A stretch of 39,978 bases of DNA, taken from contig CALEDI010000228.1 of NCBI GenBank assembly GCA_937949535.1, positions 1 to 39,978 on the forward strand. Reading direction: 5' to 3'. Position numbers and translations under genes: made by a program. Shown here one piece after another: positions 31,628 through 39,912 of this stretch (position 1 is the stretch's first letter; each line of letters begins with the position of its first letter). The notes below the pieces were generated by a model. The model made no database searches. It was not told the origin of the DNA and saw nothing but the letters and a program-made list of their open reading frames with translations. Source of the stretch: an uncultured Lewinella sp. (GTDB lineage: Bacteria; Bacteroidota; Bacteroidia; Chitinophagales; Saprospiraceae).

Positions 31628-34471
31628 ATGAAGCAATTATTACTCCTTGCCTTCCTTTCCGTCTTCAGCCTCGGCCTCAGTGCCCAGGTTTTTGTAGACG
31701 CTGACGCTACTGGTGCCGCAGACGGCACCTCTTGGGCCAACGCCTACACCAACCTCAACGATGCCCTCCTAGCCGCACCAGCAGGTAGTTCCGTATGGAT
31801 CGCTGATGGTACGTACACTACCCCAGACTCCGTTTCCTTCTTCATCAATAAGGAGCTTACCGTACTCGGTGGGTTCAACGGTACCGAAGCCGACGCCACT
31901 GCGGCAGACCCCGCCGCCAACGAGACCATCCTTAGCGGAGACGTTCTGGGCAACGACGTTGCGGGCACTTACGACAGCCTCACTTTTGTAGACAACAACC
32001 GCGTCCTCTTCATCCAAGACACCAACGAGGTTTCTGCGTACACCGTCACCATCGACGGCCTGACCATCACTAACGGCGGCATCGCGCTAGACCAACAAGA
32101 GGGAGACCCCCTAACCGTATTCGCCGGAGGAGGTATCCGCACCTTCGCCCGCACCAACGCGAGCCGCCTCAAGTTTACCGGCAACCGGGCCAACTTCGGT
32201 TCTGCCCTTGCCGCAGTCTTCAACTCTGCCAACGGTTCTACTTTCGATGAGATCACCCTCGAGGGCAACTTCTCCAGCGGTAGCCACCAGTTCTACGTCA
32301 ATGGCGTAAATGACCTTACCGTCTCCAACTCCGAGTTCATCGGTGCCGAAGGAGAGCAGCAAGAGTCTGGTTTCGTGAGCGTCAACTTCGCACTCGGAAC
32401 AACAATAGACAACTGCAACTTCTCCAACCTCGCTACGCCAAGTGGCCGCGGGGCCGGTATCCGAGCCGCAGACTGTGACCGCTTCTTGGTAAGAGGATGC
32501 TCTTTTGATGGCCTTACCGGAGACCTAGGCGGTGCCGTACAGATCTCCCAAGCCGGAGACTCCGAGCCCGAAGAAGGCGAAACAATGGGCCTCGATGATT
32601 ACACCTTCGATAGCTGCTCGTTCACCAACAACAACGCCGCTCGTCGTGGTGCAGCCATCACGTCGTTCAATACCAACATCAATGTTCTCAAGAGTACGTT
32701 CACCGAAAACCGTGGAGGTTCAATTGGTGGCGCATTCTACATGCAGCCTGCCGATGGCCGCTCCTACCAGCACAACTACGCCAACACCATCATCAGCGAA
32801 AACCAAGACGCTGGTGCAGGTGGTGCTATCTGTATGCTCGTTTTCGGTACCGCCGACGTAACCGGTACCATGAATGGCAACACCATGAACGGAAATATCT
32901 CCAACGGTGGGCAAGGCGCCCTTGCTTACCTACAAGGAACTAACAACTTCACCATCACCAACTCTGAAATCAAAGACAATGTAGCCGGTTTCGGTACCAT
33001 CATTACGCGTGGTGTGGTTGGCTTGGACGTCAAAAACGTAGACTTTGAAGAGAACGGCAACGGTACTGAGGCCTTCCAAGGTGCTGGTATTACCATCTAC
33101 TTCAACCCCGGTTCTCAAGGCATGACCATTGACAGTTCTACCTTTGTTGGTAATGTAGTATCCCAGAACGCCAGCATTCGTTCTGGTGGTGGGGCCATCT
33201 ACGCCCTAACACTAGACGATATCTTTGAGTACCCCATAAGCATCACCAATTCTACCTTCAGCGGCAACGCTGCGGCTGGTGACAACGGTACTTCTGGCGG
33301 TGCAATTCTCGCTTCTGGCTCGATGAACATGACGATCGACAACTGTGACTTCTTTGACAATACGGCTACCGGTGAAGGTGGCGCGATCAATGTTATCGCA
33401 GGAGAGTTCAGCCGTGACACTACGGACGGAGTGGTAACCGTCGTCAACGACATCGTCTCTGGTAGCATCACAAACTCCGGCTTCTTCAATTCCATTGCAG
33501 GAACTCAGGGCGGTGCCATCTCGACCCAGCAAGCAGTACTAGACATGAGCAACAACGTCTTAGTCAACAACGCGGCAAATGGTGCAAGCGGAGGCGCGAT
33601 CATCTTCAACGGTAACGCACCTCAGTTTGACGACGCAGCTGGTACGGTTACTGAAGTAGGCTCCGTCGTTCTTGATGCCAACATCATACACAACACCTTC
33701 GCCCTCAATATGAGCAACGAAGATGCTTTCGGTGACGACATCGCCATCTTCCAGCCCGGCGACGAAAACGATACCGACGTCAACTCCATCAATCTTGTCC
33801 TCCTGAACAATGCCTTCCTGAGCACGACCGGCCGCCCCAGCATCGAACTAGAACCTGGGTCTAACGAACCCGAAGGCTTCCTTGAGTTTGGCGACATCCG
33901 CGTAGAGTCGCTTGGTGGAAACTTCTACAACACTGAAGCAGACCCAGCTATTACGCTCAATGCTGCCGACATCACTGATGAAGACCTTAATGAGTTCAGT
34001 GAAATCAGGGACCTTTTCGTTGACCTTGAAGACAACATAGGTGAAGGCCCCAACTTAGACCTCATCATCACTGACCCGCTAGCCGACAACCCACTCATCA
34101 ACAACGGCGTAACGAACGCCCTCGTTCCTGCTACCGACGTTCGTGGCAACCCACGCGGAGATGCGCCAGACATCGGCGCTTACGAAGCGGAACAAGGCGC
34201 AGTATCTGTTGGCGAACCAATCGAGAACAGCGGCCTAGACATCACGTTCTTCCCGAACCCAACCCAGGATGTCCTCAACGTGCGCAACGACGAGACTTCC
34301 ATCGAGCAGTTCACCCTATTGGTAGCAGACCAGACCGGTCGCATCCTGAAGGCGAACCGTTTCAACGGCGTCAACAACCGCATCGATTTCACCAACGTTC
34401 CTGCTGGTGTTTACAACCTGCAGGTTGTAGTAAACGGTAAAATCTACAGCAAGCAGATTTTTAAGCAGTAG
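31628..34471 (+). CDS. Secreted right-handed beta-helix protein with T9SS type A sorting domain
   Basis: A 947-residue exported protein. Residues 1-19 are a signal peptide (MKQLLLLAFLSVFSLGLSA^Q). Next comes FVDADATGAADGTSWANAYTNL, the opening of polymorphic-outer-membrane/pectate-lyase-like beta-helix proteins. Repeating units such as SFTNNNAARRGAAITS, STFTENRGGSIGGAFYM and STFSGNAAAGDNGTSGGAI continue to about residue 790. The C-terminal 75 residues (ITFFPNPTQDVLNV ... VPAGVYNLQVVVNGKIYSKQIFKQ) are the T9SS type A sorting domain. Surface display or release is expected; carbohydrate binding or adhesion is a guess. Two hairpins including a strong terminator follow. Confidence 0.9.
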   Translation: MKQLLLLAFLSVFSLGLSAQVFVDADATGAADGTSWANAYTNLNDALLAAPAGSSVWIADGTYTTPDSVSFFINKELTVLGGFNGTEADATAADPAANETILSGDVLGNDVAGTYDSLTFVDNNRVLFIQDTNEVSAYTVTIDGLTITNGGIALDQQEGDPLTVFAGGGIRTFARTNASRLKFTGNRANFGSALAAVFNSANGSTFDEITLEGNFSSGSHQFYVNGVNDLTVSNSEFIGAEGEQQESGFVSVNFALGTTIDNCNFSNLATPSGRGAGIRAADCDRFLVRGCSFDGLTGDLGGAVQISQAGDSEPEEGETMGLDDYTFDSCSFTNNNAARRGAAITSFNTNINVLKSTFTENRGGSIGGAFYMQPADGRSYQHNYANTIISENQDAGAGGAICMLVFGTADVTGTMNGNTMNGNISNGGQGALAYLQGTNNFTITNSEIKDNVAGFGTIITRGVVGLDVKNVDFEENGNGTEAFQGAGITIYFNPGSQGMTIDSSTFVGNVVSQNASIRSGGGAIYALTLDDIFEYPISITNSTFSGNAAAGDNGTSGGAILASGSMNMTIDNCDFFDNTATGEGGAINVIAGEFSRDTTDGVVTVVNDIVSGSITNSGFFNSIAGTQGGAISTQQAVLDMSNNVLVNNAANGASGGAIIFNGNAPQFDDAAGTVTEVGSVVLDANIIHNTFALNMSNEDAFGDDIAIFQPGDENDTDVNSINLVLLNNAFLSTTGRPSIELEPGSNEPEGFLEFGDIRVESLGGNFYNTEADPAITLNAADITDEDLNEFSEIRDLFVDLEDNIGEGPNLDLIITDPLADNPLINNGVTNALVPATDVRGNPRGDAPDIGAYEAEQGAVSVGEPIENSGLDITFFPNPTQDVLNVRNDETSIEQFTLLVADQTGRILKANRFNGVNNRIDFTNVPAGVYNLQVVVNGKIYSKQIFKQ

Positions 34472-34487
34472 GTTTTAAGGACCAAGT

Positions 34488-34583
34488 GTTTTAGGCGCTC
34501 CTAAAACATCCGTCTCCACCTTTGGGCGGAAGGCAAGCAGCAAACTTCGGAAACGGAGTTGCTGGTTGGCTTCCGCCTTTTTT
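34488..34583 (+). terminator. Double hairpin terminator
   Basis: GTTTTAGG CGCT CCTAAAAC forms a perfect hairpin at 34488-34507. A larger hairpin follows: GGCGGAAG (34525-34532) pairs with CTTCCGCC (34570-34577) with further pairing inside, and is followed by six Ts. The second is a typical intrinsic terminator. Confidence 0.85.
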
Positions 34584-34600
34584 GTGTAAAAATTTGGATC

Positions 34601-34655
34601 GAGTGCCTCTGGCGCGATTATTTAAGGAAAAATCGCGCCAGAGGCACTCAACCCA
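34601..34655. repeat. GGGTTGAG hairpin, copy A
   Basis: GAGTGCCTCTGGCGCGATT (34601-34619) and its exact complement (34631-34649) form a 19-bp perfect stem with an 11-nt loop, then CAACCC. The motif recurs at 21083-21106 and 39797-39820. It lies just upstream of the pyrD promoter box. Confidence 0.85.
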
Positions 34656-34677
34656 ACTAAAGAAGGTTTAAATAAAA

Positions 34678-34685
34678 TATCTTTG
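34678..34685 (+). promoter_or_regulatory. -7 box placed for a leaderless pyrD mRNA
   Basis: TATCTTTG fits TAnnTTTG and ends 5 bp before the pyrD ATG at 34691, so the transcript probably starts at or beside the start codon. No good -33 TTTG is visible. Confidence 0.5.
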
Positions 34686-34690
34686 CCACC

Positions 34691-35773
34691 ATGTACCAAT
34701 TGCTGAAACCCCTGCTTTTCCAGATGGCCCCCGAACGCGCCCATCACCTTACCGTCTCTGGCTTGGCGGCTACGCTTGCGGTTCCGGGCGTTAGCCACGC
34801 CTTCCGGTCGGTGTACGATTTTGAGGATGAAAGGCTGGAGCGAACCGTTTTCGGTTTGCCCTTCCCCAACCCGGTTGGTCTTGCGGCGGGTTTCGACAAA
34901 GACGGCAAGTACTACAAAGACATGGCGTCCCTCGGGTTCGGGTTCTTAGAGCTCGGTACCGTAACCCCATTACCCCAACCCGGCAACCCGCGGCCGCGCC
35001 TCTTTCGCCTCCCGCAAGACGGAGCACTCATCAACCGGATGGGCTTCAACAATGAGGGCGTCGGGGCGCTGGTGCAAAGATTGTTGAAACGAGGCCGCCC
35101 CGGAAAAACCATCTTGGGCGGCAACATCGGTAAAAACAAAACCACCCCCAACGAAGACGCCGTTAGCGACTACGTGAAGTGCTTCGAGCAACTCTTCCCG
35201 CTGGTAGATTATTTCGTTGTCAACGTAAGCTCTCCCAACACCCCCAACCTGCGCGCACTACAAGACAAAGAACCCCTCACGGCGCTGCTCGCTACCCTAC
35301 AAAACCTGAACGTAAAACTCGCTAGACCCTCCGTAGCCATGGTTGGTGCGCCCCTCGGCAAACCCGGCGAGCTGTGGGCTGAAAAGCCCATCCTGCTAAA
35401 GATCGCGCCAGACCTCACGGAAGGCCAACTGGACGACATCCTCAGCATCGTCAGCGCTACGGGTATTGCGGGCATCATCGCTACCAATACCACCATCGCC
35501 CGCCAACCGCTCATCACGGATGCTGCGGAAGTGGCCGCCATCGGCAACGGCGGCCTGAGCGGCGCGCCCGTCCGGGCCCGCTCCACCGAAGTGATCCGTT
35601 ACCTCTACGAAAACAGCGGTAAAACGCTAGACATCATCGGCGTTGGTGGCATCAGCGACCCCATCTCCGCACAGGAAAAACTGGACGCTGGGGCAAAATT
35701 GGTCCAGGTCTACTCCGGAATGGTCTACGCTGGTCCCGGGCTGGTAAGAGACATCAAGCAGTCTTTGCTGTAA
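34691..35773 (+). CDS. pyrD: Dihydroorotate dehydrogenase (quinone), class 2
   Basis: A 360-residue membrane-associated flavoenzyme that oxidises dihydroorotate to orotate with quinone, the fourth step of pyrimidine synthesis. FMN-binding motifs are [16 protein letters not shown] (about 60-75), [33 protein letters not shown] and [12 protein letters not shown]; the substrate loop is INRMGFNN, and [12 protein letters not shown] (about 177-188) holds the catalytic Ser of class 2 enzymes. The N-terminal 45 residues form the helical membrane-docking part. Its stop lies 1 bp from the stop of the converging esterase gene. Confidence 0.96.
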   Translation: MYQLLKPLLFQMAPERAHHLTVSGLAATLAVPGVSHAFRSVYDFEDERLERTVFGLPFPNPVGLAAGFDKDGKYYKDMASLGFGFLELGTVTPLPQPGNPRPRLFRLPQDGALINRMGFNNEGVGALVQRLLKRGRPGKTILGGNIGKNKTTPNEDAVSDYVKCFEQLFPLVDYFVVNVSSPNTPNLRALQDKEPLTALLATLQNLNVKLARPSVAMVGAPLGKPGELWAEKPILLKIAPDLTEGQLDDILSIVSATGIAGIIATNTTIARQPLITDAAEVAAIGNGGLSGAPVRARSTEVIRYLYENSGKTLDIIGVGGISDPISAQEKLDAGAKLVQVYSGMVYAGPGLVRDIKQSLL

Positions 35774-35774
35774 G

Positions 35775-36848
35775 CTAAAACAACCACTCTACGGCCTTCG
35801 GGAACTCCTTCCCCCAGCGTGCTTCGTTGTGTTGCCCGTGGGGGTCTATCTCGGTTCGGAACTCAAGGTTGCATTCTCGGCTGAGGCGCTGAATTTCTTC
35901 TTGGAAACGCAGCATATTGGGTACCATCGTTTCGCTTTCCGCTTCGCCGCCGTAGAGGTAGACCTTCCCGTCGAACTCGCGGGTGAGTTGCATGAGCTGC
36001 TCCGGCAGGTCGGGCATTACCCAGAAGGACGGGCTGAACACCATCAGCCGGTCGTAGACTTCGGGGAAGTGCAAGCCCGCCAGCACGCTCACCAGCCCGC
36101 CGAGCGAGCTACCACCGATGCCTGTATGCCGAGGCGCTGGCCGGGTTCGGAAGTGCTGATCGATGTAAGGCTTGAGGGTGTTGGCCAAGAAGCCACAGTA
36201 TTGTTTGCCCTCCCCAACGCCTAGTTTGTTCTTCAACGACGGCGTAAACTCGCTCACTCGCTGGTGGTTGGCGTGGTCTATTGCTACCACGATGAGGTCG
36301 CCTGTTCCGCGCTCGCTCATGGCGGCCAGTTGTTTGTCTACGCCCCAACTGCCGTAGGGTGCGTAGTCGTCGTAGAGGTTTTGGCCGTCTTGCAGGTAGA
36401 GGACGGGGTAGTGCTTGTCGGTTTCGTAATAATCGTGTGGCAACAAAGCCGCCACCCTTCGGGTGCGGATGAGTTGGGGGATCTCGAAGGCTTCGTCGAT
36501 GATCTCAATCTTAGGCAAAAACTCGTCTCGGTAACGAAGCCCAGCCCCCGCCCAGTTTACTACCCGGTCGGGTTCCGTCCAGCGTTTCGCTACGTGGCGG
36601 CCGTGGTTTAGGGCGTTTTCACCGTGTTGGCCTAGTTCTACGGCTTCCCATCCTCCACGGGTGTATTTGTATTCTACATGGACCATGTCGTCGGGCAAAT
36701 CTAGCGTGATTTCCCACTGGCCGGGCAGTTGGCCAGCTTGCAGTTGGTAAGCGTCTTCGGCTACGCGCCATTTGTTGAACGAGCCAGCTACGTAGATCGG
36801 TCGGTCGTCATCTGTTCCAGTAATCAGGTTGAGTTTCTTGCGGGGCAT
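35775..36848 (-). CDS. Esterase with N-terminal carbohydrate-binding-like domain
   Basis: A 357-residue protein. Residues 1-95 look like a CBM48/AMPK-type beta-sandwich (PIYVAGSFNKWRVAED ... WEITLDLPDDMVHVEYKYTRGGWEAVE). Residues about 125-357 are an alpha/beta-hydrolase of the enterochelin-esterase (esterase D) type: VLYLQDGQNLYDD, the nucleophile Ser in IGGSSLGGLVS, and the catalytic His in PHGQHNEARW. No signal peptide, so it acts in the cytoplasm unless exported otherwise. Glycan deacylation or siderophore hydrolysis are both possible; no siderophore genes are nearby. Confidence 0.85.
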   Translation of the reverse strand: MPRKKLNLITGTDDDRPIYVAGSFNKWRVAEDAYQLQAGQLPGQWEITLDLPDDMVHVEYKYTRGGWEAVELGQHGENALNHGRHVAKRWTEPDRVVNWAGAGLRYRDEFLPKIEIIDEAFEIPQLIRTRRVAALLPHDYYETDKHYPVLYLQDGQNLYDDYAPYGSWGVDKQLAAMSERGTGDLIVVAIDHANHQRVSEFTPSLKNKLGVGEGKQYCGFLANTLKPYIDQHFRTRPAPRHTGIGGSSLGGLVSVLAGLHFPEVYDRLMVFSPSFWVMPDLPEQLMQLTREFDGKVYLYGGEAESETMVPNMLRFQEEIQRLSRECNLEFRTEIDPHGQHNEARWGKEFPKAVEWLF

Positions 36849-36898
36849 GCTTTAGGTAGTGTTATGGCATTCCTGAATATCATGAAGCAGCGGCGAAG

Positions 36899-38056
36899 TT
36901 AGTTTTTTGCCACAAGACTTCTGCGTCTAAAAAACAACCCACCAACCAAACCTGCGAGCATGAAACAGATGGCGATGATTTGGGCTTGGCTAAGCTCAAT
37001 GCCCAATACACTGTAGCGGTCGTTGATGCGGGCAAACTCAATGAAGAACCGCTCCACGCCGTTGAAGAAAAGGTAGAGGCAGAACAGCAAGCCGGGGATA
37101 TTGGTTAGTCGTTTGCGCAACGCCCAAAGGAGAGCACCGATGGTGAAAGCCATCAGCATTTCGTAGATGGAGGTAGGGTGAACGGCTTCGACGAGTTGGG
37201 TGCAGTATTCTACGTCGCAACCGGGGATGGCCTCGCCGCGCCCAAGTACGTTGTGGGGGAAGCGGAAGCTCCAGACCCAATCGGGCAAGAACCACCAGTC
37301 TGGCTGGGCGCTAGCGGTTTTTCCCCAGTCTCCGTCTCCGCTGAGTTGGCAGCCGGTGCGGCCTACGCCGTAGGCCACGATGAGGGCGGGAGCCACGGCA
37401 TCCATCACCGGAACTGGTTTGATGCCGTGCTTGCGCAAGTACATAAAGACAAACAGCGCTCCGCCAAGGAGGCCGCCGTAGATGGCCAGCCCGTCTCCGC
37501 TGAGCAATACGCCGAGAGGGTCGGCCATGAAGCGGTCCGTGTATTCAATGATGGCGAAGAACTTGGCGCCTAGTAGGCCGCCAACGGCGGCCATCAGCGT
37601 GATCGGCCCTACCCGATCGCTGGGGTAGACGTCTTTCTCGTACGGCTCCCCCGTTACGGGCTTGCGGGCCAAGTAGACGTAGTAGGCAACGAAGGCCGCC
37701 CCAACCAGTAAGCCAGACATCCACCAGCCTTCGGTAGAGAGCAAAACCGCGCTAGGGTCTTGCTTCCATGCCTCAAGGCTGGCGATGGCGTAGGGTATTT
37801 TGTAGCCCAATACAAAGCCGAACAAGCCGTTGAATAGGTAGTCCCAGATCGTTACGTCACTGCCAGGAACTACGATCACCCGCTCGGGGGTAAACTGGCC
37901 CAGTTTTTCCCGCCGTTGCAGTTCCCATTTCAGCAGCATAGCCGCAACTACGAAGGCCAAAAGCAAAAAGAGGCCAAAAGTCTTGAAGATACTCAACCAG
38001 TTGTCTTGGGCAGAGCCGAAAAGGTCGTGGAAGAGGTAAGAGAGGTCTGGGTACAA
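36899..38056 (-). CDS. lgt: Prolipoprotein diacylglyceryl transferase
   Basis: A 385-residue integral membrane enzyme that attaches diacylglycerol to the lipobox Cys of prolipoproteins. GDGLAIYGGLLGGALF carries the core active-site segment, followed by the Lgt signature region GVGRTGCQLSGDGDWG and HPTSIYEMLMAF, then ERFFIEFARINDRY. The protein is longer than the E. coli enzyme, with an extended N-terminal region and inserted loops typical of the phylum. The cyclase at 20033 is a predicted lipoprotein and would be one substrate. Confidence 0.9.
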   Translation of the reverse strand: MYPDLSYLFHDLFGSAQDNWLSIFKTFGLFLLLAFVVAAMLLKWELQRREKLGQFTPERVIVVPGSDVTIWDYLFNGLFGFVLGYKIPYAIASLEAWKQDPSAVLLSTEGWWMSGLLVGAAFVAYYVYLARKPVTGEPYEKDVYPSDRVGPITLMAAVGGLLGAKFFAIIEYTDRFMADPLGVLLSGDGLAIYGGLLGGALFVFMYLRKHGIKPVPVMDAVAPALIVAYGVGRTGCQLSGDGDWGKTASAQPDWWFLPDWVWSFRFPHNVLGRGEAIPGCDVEYCTQLVEAVHPTSIYEMLMAFTIGALLWALRKRLTNIPGLLFCLYLFFNGVERFFIEFARINDRYSVLGIELSQAQIIAICFMLAGLVGGLFFRRRSLVAKN

Positions 38057-38090
38057 AGGAGGCGGGAGTTATGGGTTAAGAACGGAGGTT

Positions 38091-38155
38091 GCTCGCACGA
38101 GCGGAGCGAGCATCGAAATTCCCCCTCTCCACCGGAGAGGGGCGGGGGTGAGGTT
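38091..38155. repeat. Two adjacent palindromes upstream of lgt
   Basis: GCTCGC ... GCGAGC (38091-38111) is followed by CCCCTCTCC ACC GGAGAGGGG (38122-38142) with GCGGGGGTGAGG after it. These lie in the 158-bp gap between lgt and the thioredoxin-like gene. The second is a type I have seen in many Bacteroidota intergenic regions. No T-run, so the role as terminator is unsure. Confidence 0.55.
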
Positions 38156-38214
38156 ACGAACGGATCGAGCATCCTTGGATACAACGCGCTGCAAGCCTTA
38201 CTCTTCGGCCCCTT

Positions 38215-39402
38215 CTATTTACTGTCTTCAATTTTCTTAATCAACCCATCTACAGCGCGGCCGTAGTTGGCTTTGCCTTCGGGCATCAGCTCTTTGGCCA
38301 TTTTGGCGTAGGTGAGTGCCTGTTCGGGGCGGTTTTGCTTCAGGAGGAAACCGGCTAGGCGGTAGTATTTGTCGAAGCCCCCATCAGGCGAAGCAGCGGC
38401 AACGGCAACAGCCGCTTCAACAGCCATATCGAGCACCTTGTCACTACCGATAAACTTAGATCTTGCAGCAGTTTGATAGGCTCCCTGCAAGCGGTTCATG
38501 TCTCCATCAACTCCTTTTTTGAGGTAGTTTTTCATGCTCTTCACGAAAGCTTTCTCATCGGTGCCTTTGGCGGCCATTTCAAACTTACCCTCTAGCGCGA
38601 GTTGCTTACCGGCCGCAGGGTCTACGGCGGAGAGTTTCTTGACCGCAGTTTCTAGTAGGGAAGGGTCTTTGTATTCTAGTGCGCGGGCCTTGGTTGCCTT
38701 CACGGCGCTTTTTACCGTTGCGTCAAATGATTCCTGACCGTTGAGGGCAATGAAGGCAGCTTTATTCTTCATCAATAGGTCAAAGATGCGACTATCGGCG
38801 TTGGTGGCGGCAACCTGAATGATGTTGAGGTTGTCTGGCGTGCTCAGGTCTTTCTGGCTGCGGAGGTAGTCATTGGCGATCTTCAGGTGCGGCTGCTGGC
38901 GACGGACGAGGGCACGGATGTAGGTGAAGGCCAATTTGGGCGCGCGGTCTCCGGCGTCCCACGCTGCGGAGAGGGCCTCGATGTCGTCTTGCTTAGCGAT
39001 GGCTTCGTTGGCTACCGCGATGAGGTTATCGACGGATTTGCCTCCTACGCTCGTGTGTACGGCTTCGTTTTTACCGTTTATCCACAGTAGGGTCGGGTAG
39101 GCCCGAACGGGGTGCTTTTTGCGGAAAGAAGTAGATTCGGCTTTCTCCATGTCCAGCTTCAAATTGATGAAGTTGCCATTGAAGACGTCGCCCACTTCGG
39201 CTACGGGGAATACGTTAGCGCTCATTTTTTTGCAAGGACCACACCAAGTAGTGTAAGCATCAACGAAGATGAGCTTGCCTTCCGCTTCGGCCTTCACGAG
39301 GGCTTCTTCCCAAGTGCCGTGGAAAAACTCGATGCCCTGCGCAGTAACGCCGAGGCTGAGGGAAAATAAGAAGACGAAGAGTGAAAGTTTACGTAGCAAC
39401 AT
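38215..39402 (-). CDS. Periplasmic thioredoxin-like protein
   Basis: A 395-residue exported protein. A signal peptide (MLLRKLSLFVFLFSLSLGVTA^Q) precedes a thioredoxin domain with WCGPC (Cys54, Cys57) and the cis-Pro in AYPTLLW (Pro103). Residues 135-395 are helical and repeat-like, ending in a TPR-like motif (YYRLAGFLLKQNRPEQALTYAKMAKELMP). The fold suggests disulfide reduction or exchange on exported proteins. The helical region may be a partner-binding scaffold. It reads in the same direction as lgt, 158 bp upstream. Confidence 0.88.
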   Translation of the reverse strand: MLLRKLSLFVFLFSLSLGVTAQGIEFFHGTWEEALVKAEAEGKLIFVDAYTTWCGPCKKMSANVFPVAEVGDVFNGNFINLKLDMEKAESTSFRKKHPVRAYPTLLWINGKNEAVHTSVGGKSVDNLIAVANEAIAKQDDIEALSAAWDAGDRAPKLAFTYIRALVRRQQPHLKIANDYLRSQKDLSTPDNLNIIQVAATNADSRIFDLLMKNKAAFIALNGQESFDATVKSAVKATKARALEYKDPSLLETAVKKLSAVDPAAGKQLALEGKFEMAAKGTDEKAFVKSMKNYLKKGVDGDMNRLQGAYQTAARSKFIGSDKVLDMAVEAAVAVAAASPDGGFDKYYRLAGFLLKQNRPEQALTYAKMAKELMPEGKANYGRAVDGLIKKIEDSK

Positions 39403-39489
39403 AGTTGGTTTGTTTTCTGGAAATGCTAAGGTAAGAGATTTGGAAGTCAGGCTGTTTATTACAACAAGAATAGCCTTGGTGTTGGTTCC

Positions 39490-39732
39490 TTATTTCTGTT
39501 TTTTTGTTTCTGGTTTCTTCGGTACGGGGTCTGGCCCGAAGGGGCCCCAGGGGTGGCAGCTGCAGATCCGTTTGGTGGCCAACCAACTCCCCCGCAGCGG
39601 CCCCCATTCTTGGATCGCTTCGATGGCGTAGGCCGAGCACGTAGGCTGAAACCGGCACTTATTAGGACCAAGCAGCGGAGACAAAGTCACGCGATAAATA
39701 CGGATGGGGAAGATTAGGAGCCACTTTAGCAT
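39490..39732 (-). CDS. yidD: Membrane protein insertion efficiency factor YidD
   Basis: An 80-residue protein of the YidD family (DUF37). The signature [15 protein letters not shown], preceded by LSPLLGPNK and followed by [21 protein letters not shown], contains the conserved Cys residues. It assists YidC-dependent insertion of membrane proteins. The ATG at 39730-39732 gives the usual [22 protein letters not shown] start; a 25-residue upstream extension reads through the degenerate NotI-type repeat and is rejected. The C-terminus is Lys/Pro-rich. Confidence 0.93.
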   Translation of the reverse strand: MLKWLLIFPIRIYRVTLSPLLGPNKCRFQPTCSAYAIEAIQEWGPLRGSWLATKRICSCHPWGPFGPDPVPKKPETKKQK

Positions 39733-39772
39733 GCTTGGTAAACGATGTTTGGGGGCGATGGGTTGATTTTTA

Positions 39773-39832
39773 GGGCGGGGACGCAGGTACAAGGTTGGGT
39801 TGAGCACCTCCGGTGCGATCGGGCCGGAGGTC
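39773..39832. repeat. Degenerate NotI-type repeat (copy 7) joined to GGGTTGAG hairpin, copy C
   Basis: GGGCGGGGACGCAGGTACAAGG (22 bp, 39773-39794; here the NotI core is lost) runs directly into GGGTTGAGCACCTCCGGTGC (39797-39816), whose ACCTCCGG pairs with CCGGAGGT (39825-39832). The pair lies about 40 bp upstream of yidD. Confidence 0.65.
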
Positions 39833-39881
39833 TACGGAATATACATAAGTTTACACGAACGCCGTTTCACCCCTCGGGTGT

Positions 39882-39912
39882 AGTTCTCCAAACTCGACAG
39901 GCGAACTTTTTT
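39882..39912. repeat. Fragment related to the MITE-like element
   Basis: TTCTCCAAACTCGACAGGCG followed by AACTTTTTT is very close to the complement of the right subterminal part of the 19788-19983 element. The terminal GAACTAGG motif is not seen here, so this is a fragment or a related repeat. The region to the window end (39978) holds nothing else. Confidence 0.5.
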
